DNA of 26,341 nt from CAZHJK01 sp964533275 (GCA_964533275.1 CAZHJK010000031.1:1-26341); one strand, 5' to 3'; shown: positions 17,002-23,463, counted from the stretch's first letter. Notes: generated from the sequence alone by a model not told the origin. Numbers and translations are program-made.

Positions 17002-17043
17002 ATGTTTTCATGTAAAGTACAATTGTTTATAACATGAAAACAT
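17002..17043. promoter_or_regulatory. Operator-like 12-bp inverted repeat over the hom promoter
   Basis: ATGTTTTCATGT (17002-17013) and ACATGAAAACAT (17032-17043) are perfect inverted copies with an 18-bp spacer. The right half overlaps the hom -10 element and the predicted start site, which is a typical repressor position. No lysine, SAM or T-box leader is visible, so protein-mediated control of hom-lysC is the simplest reading. Confidence 0.6.
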
Positions 17044-17070
17044 TCTAACATATTTATATTTACATGACAA
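17042..17070 (-). promoter_or_regulatory. Sigma-A promoter of hom-lysC
   Basis: Read leftward: TTGTCA (17070-17065), a 17-bp spacer, then TAGAAT (17047-17042) with TGT in front of the -10, an extended -10 arrangement. The predicted transcript starts near 17035, leaving a leader of about 54 nt before the TTG start. Confidence 0.75.
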
Positions 17071-17110
17071 TATCTTTTTTGTTAATAAAATAAAAAAGTG
17101 ACAATTCATA

Positions 17111-17139
17111 TTGAAAACAAAGTTGTTTCATGGTATAAT
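17111..17139 (+). promoter_or_regulatory. Strong sigma-A promoter of a leader or small RNA
   Basis: TTGAAA (17111-17116), 17-bp spacer, TATAAT (17134-17139) with an extended -10 TGG. It is back-to-back with the hom promoter and about 320 bp before the nearest rightward gene. Confidence 0.78.
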
Positions 17140-17145
17140 AATAAA

Positions 17146-17357
17146 AGTCAATTTACAAAAAATGGTGAATTATTACTGATGAGTATTCTATAGAATATAG
17201 TTCTATGGCAGAAATTTAGTAAGAAAAACCTTTGTTTGGGACTGGGGTCTTTGGAGGATCCAATTTGGGGAATCCAATTAATTCTGATGGAATTTAAGAG
17301 CAAACATAAAATGCTCAGGCACTCTAACCTCATTATAGTGGGTTAGAGTGTTTTTTT
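17146..17357 (+). ncRNA. Candidate ~210-nt structured RNA (independent sRNA or terminated leader)
   Basis: This stretch runs from the predicted start of a strong promoter to a strong terminator and contains no convincing gene. Hairpins can be drawn at 17184-17197 (TATTCTATAGAATA), 17251-17263 (TTGGA-GGA-TCCAA), 17265-17277 (TTGG-GGAAT-CCAA), 17280-17294 (AATTC-5-GAATT) and 17298-17316 (GAGCA-9-TGCTC), followed by the terminator. The second and third are near-identical neighbours with GGA in their loops. I do not recognise a known riboswitch, T-box, 6S or SRP motif. It is either a free sRNA or an attenuated leader of the amino-acid ABC operon that begins 107 bp further on. Confidence 0.55.
17320..17357 (+). 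terminator. Intrinsic terminator of the candidate RNA
   Basis: CACTCTAACC (17320-17329) and GGTTAGAGTG (17341-17350) form a perfect 10-bp stem with an 11-nt loop, followed directly by seven T (17351-17357). Confidence 0.88.
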
Positions 17358-17463
17358 AGCAAAAAACCTGGTAAATAATTAATTAGTAACAAAAATATTA
17401 CAAAAATGTATTAAAAGGTAAATTATTAACTGGGAAAAATTAAGAAAAGAGGTTGATTAAAAG

Positions 17464-18255
17464 ATGTTAATTAAAAAGAAAATTTTGGTTTTAGGATTGA
17501 TATTGATATTTGCTATAGGAGTTGTTGCTTGCTCTAGTGATCAAGACTCCCTAGAAGCAATTAAAGAAAAGGGAGAGCTTTCCTTTGCAATGACAGGGCA
17601 ATATCCCCCCTTTAACTTTGTTGATGAAGATGATGGTTCCATTATAGGGTTTGATATTGATATAGCCACTGAAATTGCAAATAGACTAGGGGTAGAAGCT
17701 AAGCCCATTACAACCGATTGGGATGGAATAGTAGCAGGACTAGAGGGTGGAAGCTTTGATACCATTGTTGGTAGTATGGCAGTAACTGAGGATCGTTTAG
17801 AGCGAGTTAATTTTACTAACCCTTATTATTTTGATGGAGCACAGCTGTTTGTAAAGGGAGATTCTGATATAGAAAGTATCGAGGATTTTGAAAATGGGGA
17901 CATTGGTGTTGTTGTTGGAACAACCTTTGAAGCAGCACTTATGGAGCTTGATAATGTAAATATTAAAAACTATCAAAGTGATGTTGACAATATGCGGGAC
18001 TTAGAAATGGGTAGATTAGATGGACTTGTAACTGCAAGATTTGTTGGGATGTATAGTGCTATGGAAAATGATCTAGATATAGTACCGGCAGGAGAACCGT
18101 TATATAGAGAAGAAATAGCTATTCCAGTTAGAAAGAATGATGAGGCATTACTAGAGGCTATGAACAACGCTTTGGCAGATATGATTGAAGATGGTACCTA
18201 TGCCCAGCTAAGTGAGAAATGGTTTGGCATAGATATGACCGATGACATAAAGTAA
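17464..18255 (+). CDS. Polar amino-acid ABC transporter, substrate-binding lipoprotein
   Basis: Extracellular solute-binding protein of the family that binds polar amino acids (His, Gln, Arg, cystine and similar). The signal peptide ends in lipobox VVAC (Cys23), so it is membrane-tethered. Family motifs are FAMTGQYPPFNFVD, GFDIDIATEIANRLG, DWDGIVAGLEGGSFDTIVG and TEDRLERVNFTNPYY; the C-terminal lobe ends in GTYAQLSEKWFG. The length of 263 residues is typical. The ligand cannot be decided from sequence alone. It is the first gene of a complete SBP-permease-ATPase operon; the ATG at 17464 follows AAGAGG. The operon may be controlled by termination at 17320-17357 or have its own weak promoter between 17358 and 17446, where I see no clear element. 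Confidence 0.93.
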   Translation: MLIKKKILVLGLILIFAIGVVACSSDQDSLEAIKEKGELSFAMTGQYPPFNFVDEDDGSIIGFDIDIATEIANRLGVEAKPITTDWDGIVAGLEGGSFDTIVGSMAVTEDRLERVNFTNPYYFDGAQLFVKGDSDIESIEDFENGDIGVVVGTTFEAALMELDNVNIKNYQSDVDNMRDLEMGRLDGLVTARFVGMYSAMENDLDIVPAGEPLYREEIAIPVRKNDEALLEAMNNALADMIEDGTYAQLSEKWFGIDMTDDIK

Positions 18256-18276
18256 TGAAAGACAGGTGATGAACTT

Positions 18277-18975
18277 ATGAACTTTTTCCAAGCATTAATA
18301 GATTTTTTTAGCATTGTAGTAGAATATATACCTAAGTTTCTACCCGCAGCAGGAATGACTATCAGTCTTTCTTTTTTATCTATCTTATTAGGCAGCATTA
18401 TAGGAATAATAGTTGCCTTTATGAGGATTAGCAGATTTACTATTTTGAGATCTATAAGTAGTCTTTATCTTGTAATTGTAAGGGGTACACCCCTTTTGTT
18501 ACAACTAATTTTCATATATTATGCACTTCCAGTGTTTGGTTTACAGCTTTCAGCATTTATATCTGCTATTATTGCTCTTGCCTTCCACAATGGCGCTTAT
18601 ATAGCAGAAATCTTTAGGGGAGCTATACAATCCATAGAAATCGGACAAATGGAAGCTGCACGCTCCTTAGGTATGACTAAGTTTCAAGCAATGAAAAGAG
18701 TAATATTGCCCCAGGCTGTAAAAAGGGCTCTTCCTCCCTTGGGGAATCAATTTATAATTGCTATTAAGGATTCTTCATTGGCAAGTGCCATAACCATGAC
18801 AGAGATTATAATGGTTACAAGACGATATGTATCAGCCACTTGGGAAGTATTTCAGATATTTACCGTTGCAGCCATATACTATCTAGTAATTACCTATACC
18901 TTATCCTTAGGTGTAGGCTTATTAGAGAAAAAGTTACAGAAAAGTTCAAGAAGTGTAGGTGTTGCATATGATTAA
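18277..18975 (+). CDS. Polar amino-acid ABC transporter, permease
   Basis: Membrane subunit of the HisM/GlnP type, 232 residues, about five helices. The first helices (FLPAAGMTISLSFLSILLG) are typical of the family, followed by IVRGTPLLLQLIFIYYALP. The cytoplasmic EAA loop that docks the ATPase is clear (EIGQMEAARSLGMTKFQAMK, then RVILPQA). A single permease gene implies a homodimer in the membrane. It lies 21 bp after the binding protein and overlaps the ATPase gene by 8 bp, so the three are translated together. Confidence 0.95.
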   Translation: MNFFQALIDFFSIVVEYIPKFLPAAGMTISLSFLSILLGSIIGIIVAFMRISRFTILRSISSLYLVIVRGTPLLLQLIFIYYALPVFGLQLSAFISAIIALAFHNGAYIAEIFRGAIQSIEIGQMEAARSLGMTKFQAMKRVILPQAVKRALPPLGNQFIIAIKDSSLASAITMTEIIMVTRRYVSATWEVFQIFTVAAIYYLVITYTLSLGVGLLEKKLQKSSRSVGVAYD

Positions 18976-19690
18976 AATAGATAATTTGCATAAAAGATTT
19001 GGTAAACTCCATGTTTTAAAGGGTGTTAATATGGAGGTAAAGCCTGGAGAGGTTAAGGTGTTAATCGGGGCCAGTGGTTCAGGAAAGAGTACCTTACTTC
19101 GTTGTATTAACTTTTTAGAGAAGAAAAATAAGGGAGAAATATATATTAGTGGAAAAAAAATAAAACCCACAGAAAAAAATATAAATGATATTAGGAAAAA
19201 AGTTGGTATGGTGTTCCAGCATTTTCACCTATTTCCCCATATGACAGCCCTAGGAAATGTAATAGAGGGATTAATTACTGTTGAAAAAATGAGTTCTACC
19301 GAAGCGACAAAGATAGGATTAGATTTATTAGAGAGCGTAGGACTTGGTGATAAAGCAAATGAATATCCATCTATGTTATCAGGCGGCCAAAAACAAAGAG
19401 TTGCAATAGCTAGATCCTTAGCTATGAATCCCAAGGTAATGCTCTTTGATGAACCTACCTCAGCTCTGGACCCAGAATTAGTCGGTGAGGTATTAGAGGT
19501 TATGAAGGATTTAGCTAAAAAAGGAATGACAATGGTTGTAGTAACCCACGAAATGTCCTTTGCAGAGGAAGTTGCTGATAAGGTTGCATTTATGGACGAT
19601 GGATTTATTATAGAGGAGGATTGTCCAAGTAGGATGTTTCAAAATCCTCAGCATGAAAGAACTCAATCCTTTTTAAGTCGTATTTTATAA
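18968..19690 (+). CDS. Polar amino-acid ABC transporter, ATP-binding subunit
   Basis: Cytoplasmic ATPase that drives the importer, 240 residues. Walker A GASGSGKST is at 34-42, the Q-loop follows in MVFQHFHLFPH, the signature LSGGQKQRVAIARSLA at 137-152, Walker B VMLFDEPTSALD at 157-168, and the switch His194 in VVTHEMS. The ATG at 18968 is preferred to the GTG at 18959 because AGGTG lies 6 nt before it; it overlaps the permease stop (ATGATTAA). The operon ends at the palindromic terminator 19697-19742. Confidence 0.96.
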   Translation: MIKIDNLHKRFGKLHVLKGVNMEVKPGEVKVLIGASGSGKSTLLRCINFLEKKNKGEIYISGKKIKPTEKNINDIRKKVGMVFQHFHLFPHMTALGNVIEGLITVEKMSSTEATKIGLDLLESVGLGDKANEYPSMLSGGQKQRVAIARSLAMNPKVMLFDEPTSALDPELVGEVLEVMKDLAKKGMTMVVVTHEMSFAEEVADKVAFMDDGFIIEEDCPSRMFQNPQHERTQSFLSRIL

Positions 19691-19696
19691 AAAAAT

Positions 19697-19742
19697 AATA
19701 AATAAAGATAGTAACCCTTAAGGGTTACTATCTTTATTTATT
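19697..19742. terminator. Perfect 23-bp palindromic terminator between convergent genes
   Basis: The arms 19697-19719 and 19720-19742 are exact reverse complements with centre CTTAAG; GC-rich middle (GTAACCC/GGGTTAC) and A/T-rich ends give terminators on both strands. The last codons of the leftward ferritin-like gene (stop at 19736-19734) lie inside it. Confidence 0.9.
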
Positions 19743-20168
19743 TAAAGTTCTTAATAGCTCAATAGAGTTTCGGTCATTTTCTAGTATTTCTCCTACTAAT
19801 TTTCTAGATGAATCATCTAGGTCACCCCGTAGTAAATTCTCTGTCATATTTACACCTTTAATCATACCTTCTATAGCCTTTTTTATATAATCTGAGGGTT
19901 CTATATTACCTGAGGCTTGCATATTGATTTTTAATTCCGACATGGTTCCCTTAAAGCCAGTATTTTCATTGACTAGTCCACCTAAATCTTGGATATAGTG
20001 GGTTAAATATTTAATATTTTCCCTATGTTGATTCTGCACTTCTTGAAAAGATCTTTTAATACTTTCATCCTTTAGCTTTGAAATATATATATTAAAAGCC
20101 TTTATTGACATGTATTCTCCTTGAACCAGTTGATTTAAAGAATGGATGATTTCTTTAGTCTTATTCAA
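19734..20168 (-). CDS. Ferritin-like four-helix protein (DUF2383-like)
   Basis: A 144-residue all-helical protein with no signal peptide. It resembles the ferritin-like/DUF2383 group: GEYMSIKAF (Glu18) in helix 1, EVQNQHRENI (Glu43, His48) in helix 2, MTENLL (Glu110) in helix 3 and EILENDRNS in helix 4, spaced as in metal-binding four-helix bundles. Its role is unknown; iron handling or stress protection is plausible. The start is TTG at 20168 with GAGGAAGG upstream on this strand; no alternative start preserves helix 1. A sigma-G-like promoter at 20207-20236 suggests forespore expression. It is a single gene, convergent with the ABC operon. Assignment is by pattern memory, so moderate. Confidence 0.7.
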   Translation of the reverse strand: MNKTKEIIHSLNQLVQGEYMSIKAFNIYISKLKDESIKRSFQEVQNQHRENIKYLTHYIQDLGGLVNENTGFKGTMSELKINMQASGNIEPSDYIKKAIEGMIKGVNMTENLLRGDLDDSSRKLVGEILENDRNSIELLRTLNK

Positions 20169-20206
20169 TTAAATTACCTTCCTCATTATAGTCTGTTATT
20201 TTAAAT

Positions 20207-20236
20207 TAGTGTGCCACAAGCTAAGGATTGTATTCA
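20207..20236 (-). promoter_or_regulatory. Sigma-G/F-like promoter of the ferritin-like gene
   Basis: Read leftward: TGAATA (20236-20231), 17-bp spacer, CACACTA (20213-20207), against the sigma-G consensus TGMATA and CATnnTA (one mismatch). A nearby TATAAT (20190-20185) abuts the Shine-Dalgarno sequence and would start transcription too late to be useful. Confidence 0.4.
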
Positions 20237-20354
20237 TTCAAATTTAAATTAAGTCCATGGAAATGTATCAAAAATGTAACAAATACCTCTATAAATTGTA
20301 AAAATGGAAAGATATACATCTAGGAAACAGTCTTAGATTACTTTATACTGTCTA

Positions 20355-20369
20355 TAGGGGTTACCCCTA
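20355..20369. promoter_or_regulatory. Palindrome upstream of the LysM protein gene
   Basis: TAGGGGTTACCCCTA is a perfect palindrome around a central T, lying 5 bp after a -10-like TATACT (20344-20349) and before the Shine-Dalgarno sequence. It could be an operator at the start site. No clear -35 is seen for that -10. Confidence 0.4.
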
Positions 20370-20401
20370 AAATCACATTAAAAGGAGGACATAGGATAAA
20401 A

Positions 20402-21427
20402 ATGAATAAAAAGGCAATAACCACTATTGGAATAGTAGTATTGATTTTTTTCCTTACCATAACATCGGCAAGTGCAGCTAGTTTCGGCAGTCGTACAATG
20501 CGCGTAGGAAGTCAAGGAGAAGATGTAAAGGAGCTTCAAACTCATTTAAAGAGCCTAGGGGCATTTACATACCCAAACATCACAGGATACTATGGCAGCA
20601 TTACACAAAAGGCAGTTACAGGTTTTCAACACTATCATGGTTTGACTATGGATGGCATAGTTGGACCTCAAACAATAGGTAAAATTAAATCTCTACTTGG
20701 AACATCCAAACCTTCAAGTAATGTAGATACCTCTTCGACAATTCATACAGTAAAGGCTGGGGAAACCCAATGGGTTATTAGTAATAAATACGGTATAACT
20801 CTTAGTGAATTACAAAAACCCAATGGTTTTAATAACTCAACTATATTATATATAGGACAAAAAGTTAAAATAGTACAGAAAATAATACCTATAACTTGGG
20901 CACCTACAAGTTATGGAGAAAATCTTGATTGGTGGACCCAAGCACAATATGTATTTCCAATAAATGCTGTTGCCAAGATGGTGGTATTAAATGATGATGG
21001 TAGTATACCCTTTGGAACAGCACGAGAAGCAAGAACAGTGAATGTAAAAAGGACTATGGGTGCAAATCATGCTGATACAGAGCCGCTAACCTCAGCAGAT
21101 ACAATGAAAATGAAAAAAATCTGGGGTGGTAGTCTAAGCTGGATAAGAAAACCAGTTTTAATTGAAATAGAATATAGAGGTCAATTAAGAAGGATTGCTG
21201 CTTCAGCTACATCTATAGGGCATGCAGGATTAGATTCTGCTCCTGCATTTGCAATGGTCGCAAATAGGAGCGGAGGATATGGATATGGTGAAAATTATGA
21301 TGTTATAAAGGGCAATGGAATGGATGGACATTTTGACATTCATTTCAAAAACAGTACCCGTCATAAGGATGGACAAACCGATTGGAATCATCAAGAAATG
21401 ATTAAAAAGGCGGCAGGATTGAAATAA
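20402..21427 (+). CDS. Secreted peptidoglycan-binding protein (PG_binding_1 + LysM + uncharacterised C-terminal domain)
   Basis: A 341-residue secreted protein. A signal peptide (about 1-26, ending SASA) is followed by a PG_binding_1 domain (32-98, with GSQGEDVKELQTHLKSLG and DGIVGPQTIGKI), a linker, a LysM domain (114-157, HTVKAGETQWVISNKYGITLSEL) and a 170-residue C-terminal domain. That domain is rich in possible metal ligands: NHADTE (His223), GHAGLD (His274), GHFDIHF (His310, Asp312, His314), TRH (His321) and NHQ (His330). A similar GHFxIHF...H end occurs, as I recall, in other clostridial wall-binding proteins, but no catalytic assignment is known to me; it is not a YkuD, NlpC/P60 or amidase domain by motif. 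AGGAGG lies 13 nt before the ATG. Probably a spore or vegetative wall enzyme or binding protein. Confidence 0.85.
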   Translation: MNKKAITTIGIVVLIFFLTITSASAASFGSRTMRVGSQGEDVKELQTHLKSLGAFTYPNITGYYGSITQKAVTGFQHYHGLTMDGIVGPQTIGKIKSLLGTSKPSSNVDTSSTIHTVKAGETQWVISNKYGITLSELQKPNGFNNSTILYIGQKVKIVQKIIPITWAPTSYGENLDWWTQAQYVFPINAVAKMVVLNDDGSIPFGTAREARTVNVKRTMGANHADTEPLTSADTMKMKKIWGGSLSWIRKPVLIEIEYRGQLRRIAASATSIGHAGLDSAPAFAMVANRSGGYGYGENYDVIKGNGMDGHFDIHFKNSTRHKDGQTDWNHQEMIKKAAGLK

Positions 21428-21440
21428 TAAGCTATAGAGG

Positions 21441-21475
21441 AAAGCCATTAATTCTTTTTAGAATTAATGGCTTTT
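21441..21475 (+). terminator. Terminator of the LysM protein gene
   Basis: AAAGCCATTAATTCT (21441-21455) and AGAATTAATGGCTTT (21460-21474) form a perfect 15-bp stem with a TTTT loop and a short T-run. A second, imperfect hairpin AGGGAAGG/CCTT-CG-CCCT (21491-21511) with TTT may act as a back-up. Confidence 0.82.
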
Positions 21476-21604
21476 ATATGTACTAACTTTAGGGAAGGAC
21501 ACCTTCGCCCTTTTGTTATGGAACATTAAAGTTTTTTTAATAAAATTACAAGTTCTTTCATAGTGGAATTATTATTATTATATTCTCTCGTGGTTTCGCA
21601 AAAC

Positions 21605-21633
21605 TTTAATATTTAAGGTTTTTTATATATAAT
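21605..21633 (+). promoter_or_regulatory. Possible promoter of yabO
   Basis: TATAAT (21628-21633) has TTTAAT (21605-21610) at 17 bp. The -35 match is weak. The start would fall near 21640, about 20 nt before the yabO Shine-Dalgarno sequence. The rest of 21512-21604 shows nothing recognisable. Confidence 0.33.
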
Positions 21634-21672
21634 GATATTATGATTTTTAGAAGGAAACTGAAAGGAGAAATT

Positions 21673-21915
21673 ATGAGGGTAGATAAATTTTTAAAAAATT
21701 CAAGAATTATTAAGAGAAGAACAATAGCAAAGGATGCTTGTAATGCAGGGAAGGTATTAATAAATGATAAGGTGGCTAAGGCTGGGTCAGAAGTAAATCC
21801 AGGGGATATATTAACCATTAGCCTAGGTAGTAGGGTTTTTAGGATAGAGATATTAGACACATTAGAACATGTATCTAAGGATCAATCAAGGGAAATATAT
21901 AGGAATATCGATTAA
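21673..21915 (+). CDS. yabO: S4-domain RNA-binding protein (YabO/RqcP-like)
   Basis: An 80-residue S4 RNA-binding protein related to Hsp15. B. subtilis YabO (RqcP) binds stalled 50S subunits carrying peptidyl-tRNA and helps RqcH add alanine tails in ribosome quality control. The S4 core is complete: MRVDKFLKNSRIIKRRTIAK, ACNAGKVLINDKVAK and VNPGDILTISLG. The ATG at 21673 is chosen because AAAGGAGA (21661-21668) precedes it and because MRVDKFL is the family start; an upstream in-frame ATG at 21640 only adds unlike residues. In most relatives it lies next to hup and yabP; here it is separated from hup by 9 kb and from yabP by a SpoIID-like gene. Confidence 0.92.
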   Translation: MRVDKFLKNSRIIKRRTIAKDACNAGKVLINDKVAKAGSEVNPGDILTISLGSRVFRIEILDTLEHVSKDQSREIYRNID

Positions 21916-21989
21916 AAAACCTCTTGTAAAAATTACCTTTTTAATATTGTGCATAATGTACAATACTAAGGTTAACAGGAGGGAAGAAG

Positions 21990-22991
21990 ATGAAAAAATT
22001 ATTGAAAAGATTAATACTTATTTTTATAGCTACTTTGTTTTTTTCTATGTTATCCTCAGGATGTACTAATAATGAAGAAAGACGATTGGAAGAAAGTGAA
22101 CCTGAAGATAGACAGCAAGAAGAAGAAGAGGTCAAAAAGCCTCCTTTGCCAGAACAATTAAAGGATGACCGAAGTATTGTAGTTTATAAGGTGGATGAAG
22201 GAACTAAAGAAAGTATTGATGTGGAAGAATATGTAGCTGGAGTTTTAGGTGGCGAAATTCATAATGATTGGCCGGAGGAATCTATAAAGGCACAGGCTAT
22301 TCTAGCTCGAACCTTTGTTATGAAGTTCTTAACAGATAAAACCTCAAAGTATGAGGGAGCGGATGTATCAACAGATATTCAAGAAGCTCAGGCATGGAAT
22401 CAAGAGGAAGTAAATGAAGCATTAAATAAAGCTGTACAGGATACTTCTGGAATGGTTGCTGTGTACGATGGGAACTTTATTAATGCCTGGTTTCACTCCC
22501 ATGCCGGTGGAAAAACTGCCACTGCAAAGGAAGGTCTTAATTATAAGGAGGAGGAACCGAATTATATTCATAATGTAGATTCTCCAGATTCTAATGAAGC
22601 ACCCCAGGAGGATGCCCAATGGACTGTTGAATTTACAAAGCAACAGATTATACAGGCAGCAAATGAAACTGGGAAAAATATAAGTAATGTTGAAGATATT
22701 CAAATTGGTGAAACGGGGCCCTCGGGTCGAGCTATGACATTCACTATAGGAGGAGAAGAATTAGCAGCAGCTGAGCTTCGTAAGGCACTAGATAGTACTA
22801 AGCTTAAATCAACTTTTATATCAAGTATAGATGTACAGGGAGATAAGGTAATTATAAAGGGAAAGGGCTATGGACATGGAGTAGGCATGTCTCAATGGGG
22901 TGCCTATGCTATGGCAAAGGATGGTAAGAAAGCCGAGGATATCGTCAAGCATTACTTTAAGGATATAAATATAGTAAAACTATGGGATTAA
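21990..22991 (+). CDS. SpoIID/LytB-domain lipoprotein, probable peptidoglycan lytic transglycosylase
   Basis: Member of the SpoIID family, whose sporulation member cuts glycan strands without stem peptides during engulfment. The protein has a lipoprotein signal with lipobox LSSGC (Cys25), an acidic linker (30-55) and the SpoIID domain: VEEYVAGVLGGEI, whose Glu89 matches the catalytic Glu of SpoIID, then KAQAILARTF (100-109), WFHSHAGGKT and the C-terminal GYGHGVGMSQWGAYAMA. At 333 residues it is like SpoIID, but SpoIID usually has a membrane helix rather than a lipobox, and it is not known to lie between yabO and yabP. It may therefore be a paralogue (LytB-like) rather than SpoIID. AGGAGG precedes the ATG by 7 nt. 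Confidence 0.88.
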   Translation: MKKLLKRLILIFIATLFFSMLSSGCTNNEERRLEESEPEDRQQEEEEVKKPPLPEQLKDDRSIVVYKVDEGTKESIDVEEYVAGVLGGEIHNDWPEESIKAQAILARTFVMKFLTDKTSKYEGADVSTDIQEAQAWNQEEVNEALNKAVQDTSGMVAVYDGNFINAWFHSHAGGKTATAKEGLNYKEEEPNYIHNVDSPDSNEAPQEDAQWTVEFTKQQIIQAANETGKNISNVEDIQIGETGPSGRAMTFTIGGEELAAAELRKALDSTKLKSTFISSIDVQGDKVIIKGKGYGHGVGMSQWGAYAMAKDGKKAEDIVKHYFKDINIVKLWD

Positions 22992-23002
22992 AAAAACTAC
23001 CT

Positions 23003-23032
23003 AGGGACTTTATTTTGTGAGAGGTCCCTTTA
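23003..23032 (+). terminator. Weak terminator after the SpoIID-like gene
   Basis: AGGGAC (23003-23008) pairs with GTCCCT (23024-23029) across a 15-nt loop and is followed by an interrupted T-rich stretch. An alternative pairing ACCT/AGGT overlaps it. Confidence 0.55.
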
Positions 23033-23057
23033 AATTTTATAAGAATAAAAACATGGA

Positions 23058-23084
23058 ATAAACAGGGTCTAGTCCACATATAAA
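23058..23084 (+). promoter_or_regulatory. Possible sigma-E promoter of yabP
   Basis: ATA (23058-23060), 16 bp, then CATATAAA (23077-23084) resembles the mother-cell sigma-E pattern ATA-16-CATAnAnT, with one mismatch in the -10. B. subtilis yabP is sigma-E dependent, which fits. Confidence 0.38.
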
Positions 23085-23117
23085 TGGTACAAGAATCAAA
23101 AAAGGGGGTAGTCTAAA

Positions 23118-23408
23118 ATGGAAGATAAGATTTCACCTAGAATAAATGGTCATAAATTAGAGGTGCTGGATCGTAAAATTGTAAATTTACAAGGGATTAA
23201 GGATGTGCATAGCTTTAATGAAGACACTGTAATACTAGAAACTGAACTTGGGCTGTTAACCATACGGGGAGAGGATCTACATATAAATAATCTAAATGTT
23301 GAGCAGTCAAATTTAAATATTACAGGGAAAATTTTATCCTTTACCTATAGTGAAAATATGGATTTAAGAAGTAAGGGAGGGAATTTTTTAGGAAAAATGT
23401 TTAAATAA
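23118..23408 (+). CDS. yabP: Sporulation protein YabP
   Basis: A 96-residue YabP/YqfC-family protein, made in the mother cell during sporulation. The family core is present: LEVLDRKIVNLQGIKDVHSF, then ETELGLLTIRGEDLHINNLN and the C-terminal LNITGKILSFTYSE, a beta-rich fold. The biochemical function is not known in the family; it is often paired with YabQ, a membrane protein, suggesting joint action at the spore membrane or coat. GGGGG (23104-23108) lies 9 nt before the ATG. It is flanked by terminators on both sides, so it is probably transcribed alone. Confidence 0.93.
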   Translation: MEDKISPRINGHKLEVLDRKIVNLQGIKDVHSFNEDTVILETELGLLTIRGEDLHINNLNVEQSNLNITGKILSFTYSENMDLRSKGGNFLGKMFK

Positions 23409-23423
23409 GTTACAACTACTTTT

Positions 23424-23463
23424 TATATAGTCTAGAAATATTATTTCTAAACTATATATTTTT
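23424..23463 (+). terminator. Terminator between yabP and yabQ
   Basis: The 16-nt arms 23424-23439 and 23443-23458 pair with one mismatch (TATATAGT/ACTATATA and TAGAAAT/ATTTCTA), followed by a T-run to 23463. Confidence 0.7.

Noticed and set aside
17176..17215. CTGATGAG followed by GAAA, resembling a hammerhead ribozyme core
   Set aside because: I could not draw stems I, II and III around these elements with a proper cleavage triplet; the motif is short enough to occur by chance.
17148..17333. 61-codon minus-strand frame across the candidate RNA
   Set aside because: It overlaps the structured RNA and terminator, and lacks a ribosome-binding site and similarity to anything known to me.
17146..17357. 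T-box, lysine, SAM or glycine riboswitch before the amino-acid transporter
   Set aside because: The T-box GGTGGNACCGCG core and the conserved cores of the other classes are absent. A loose CTCAGGCA resembles the end of a glycine aptamer but the rest is missing.
20185..20190. TATAAT on the minus strand as promoter of the ferritin-like gene
   Set aside because: It abuts the Shine-Dalgarno sequence, so a transcript from it would lack the ribosome-binding site, and there is no -35.
20261..20280. CAAAAATGTA shared upstream of the LysM gene (20269) and the ABC operon (17401)
   Set aside because: A 10-mer of this AT-rich composition can recur by chance; it is not at a matching distance from either gene.
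12467..21640. Mobile element or prophage explanation for the inserted block
   Set aside because: No integrase, transposase, terminal repeats or target duplication could be seen, and all genes are ordinary chromosomal functions.
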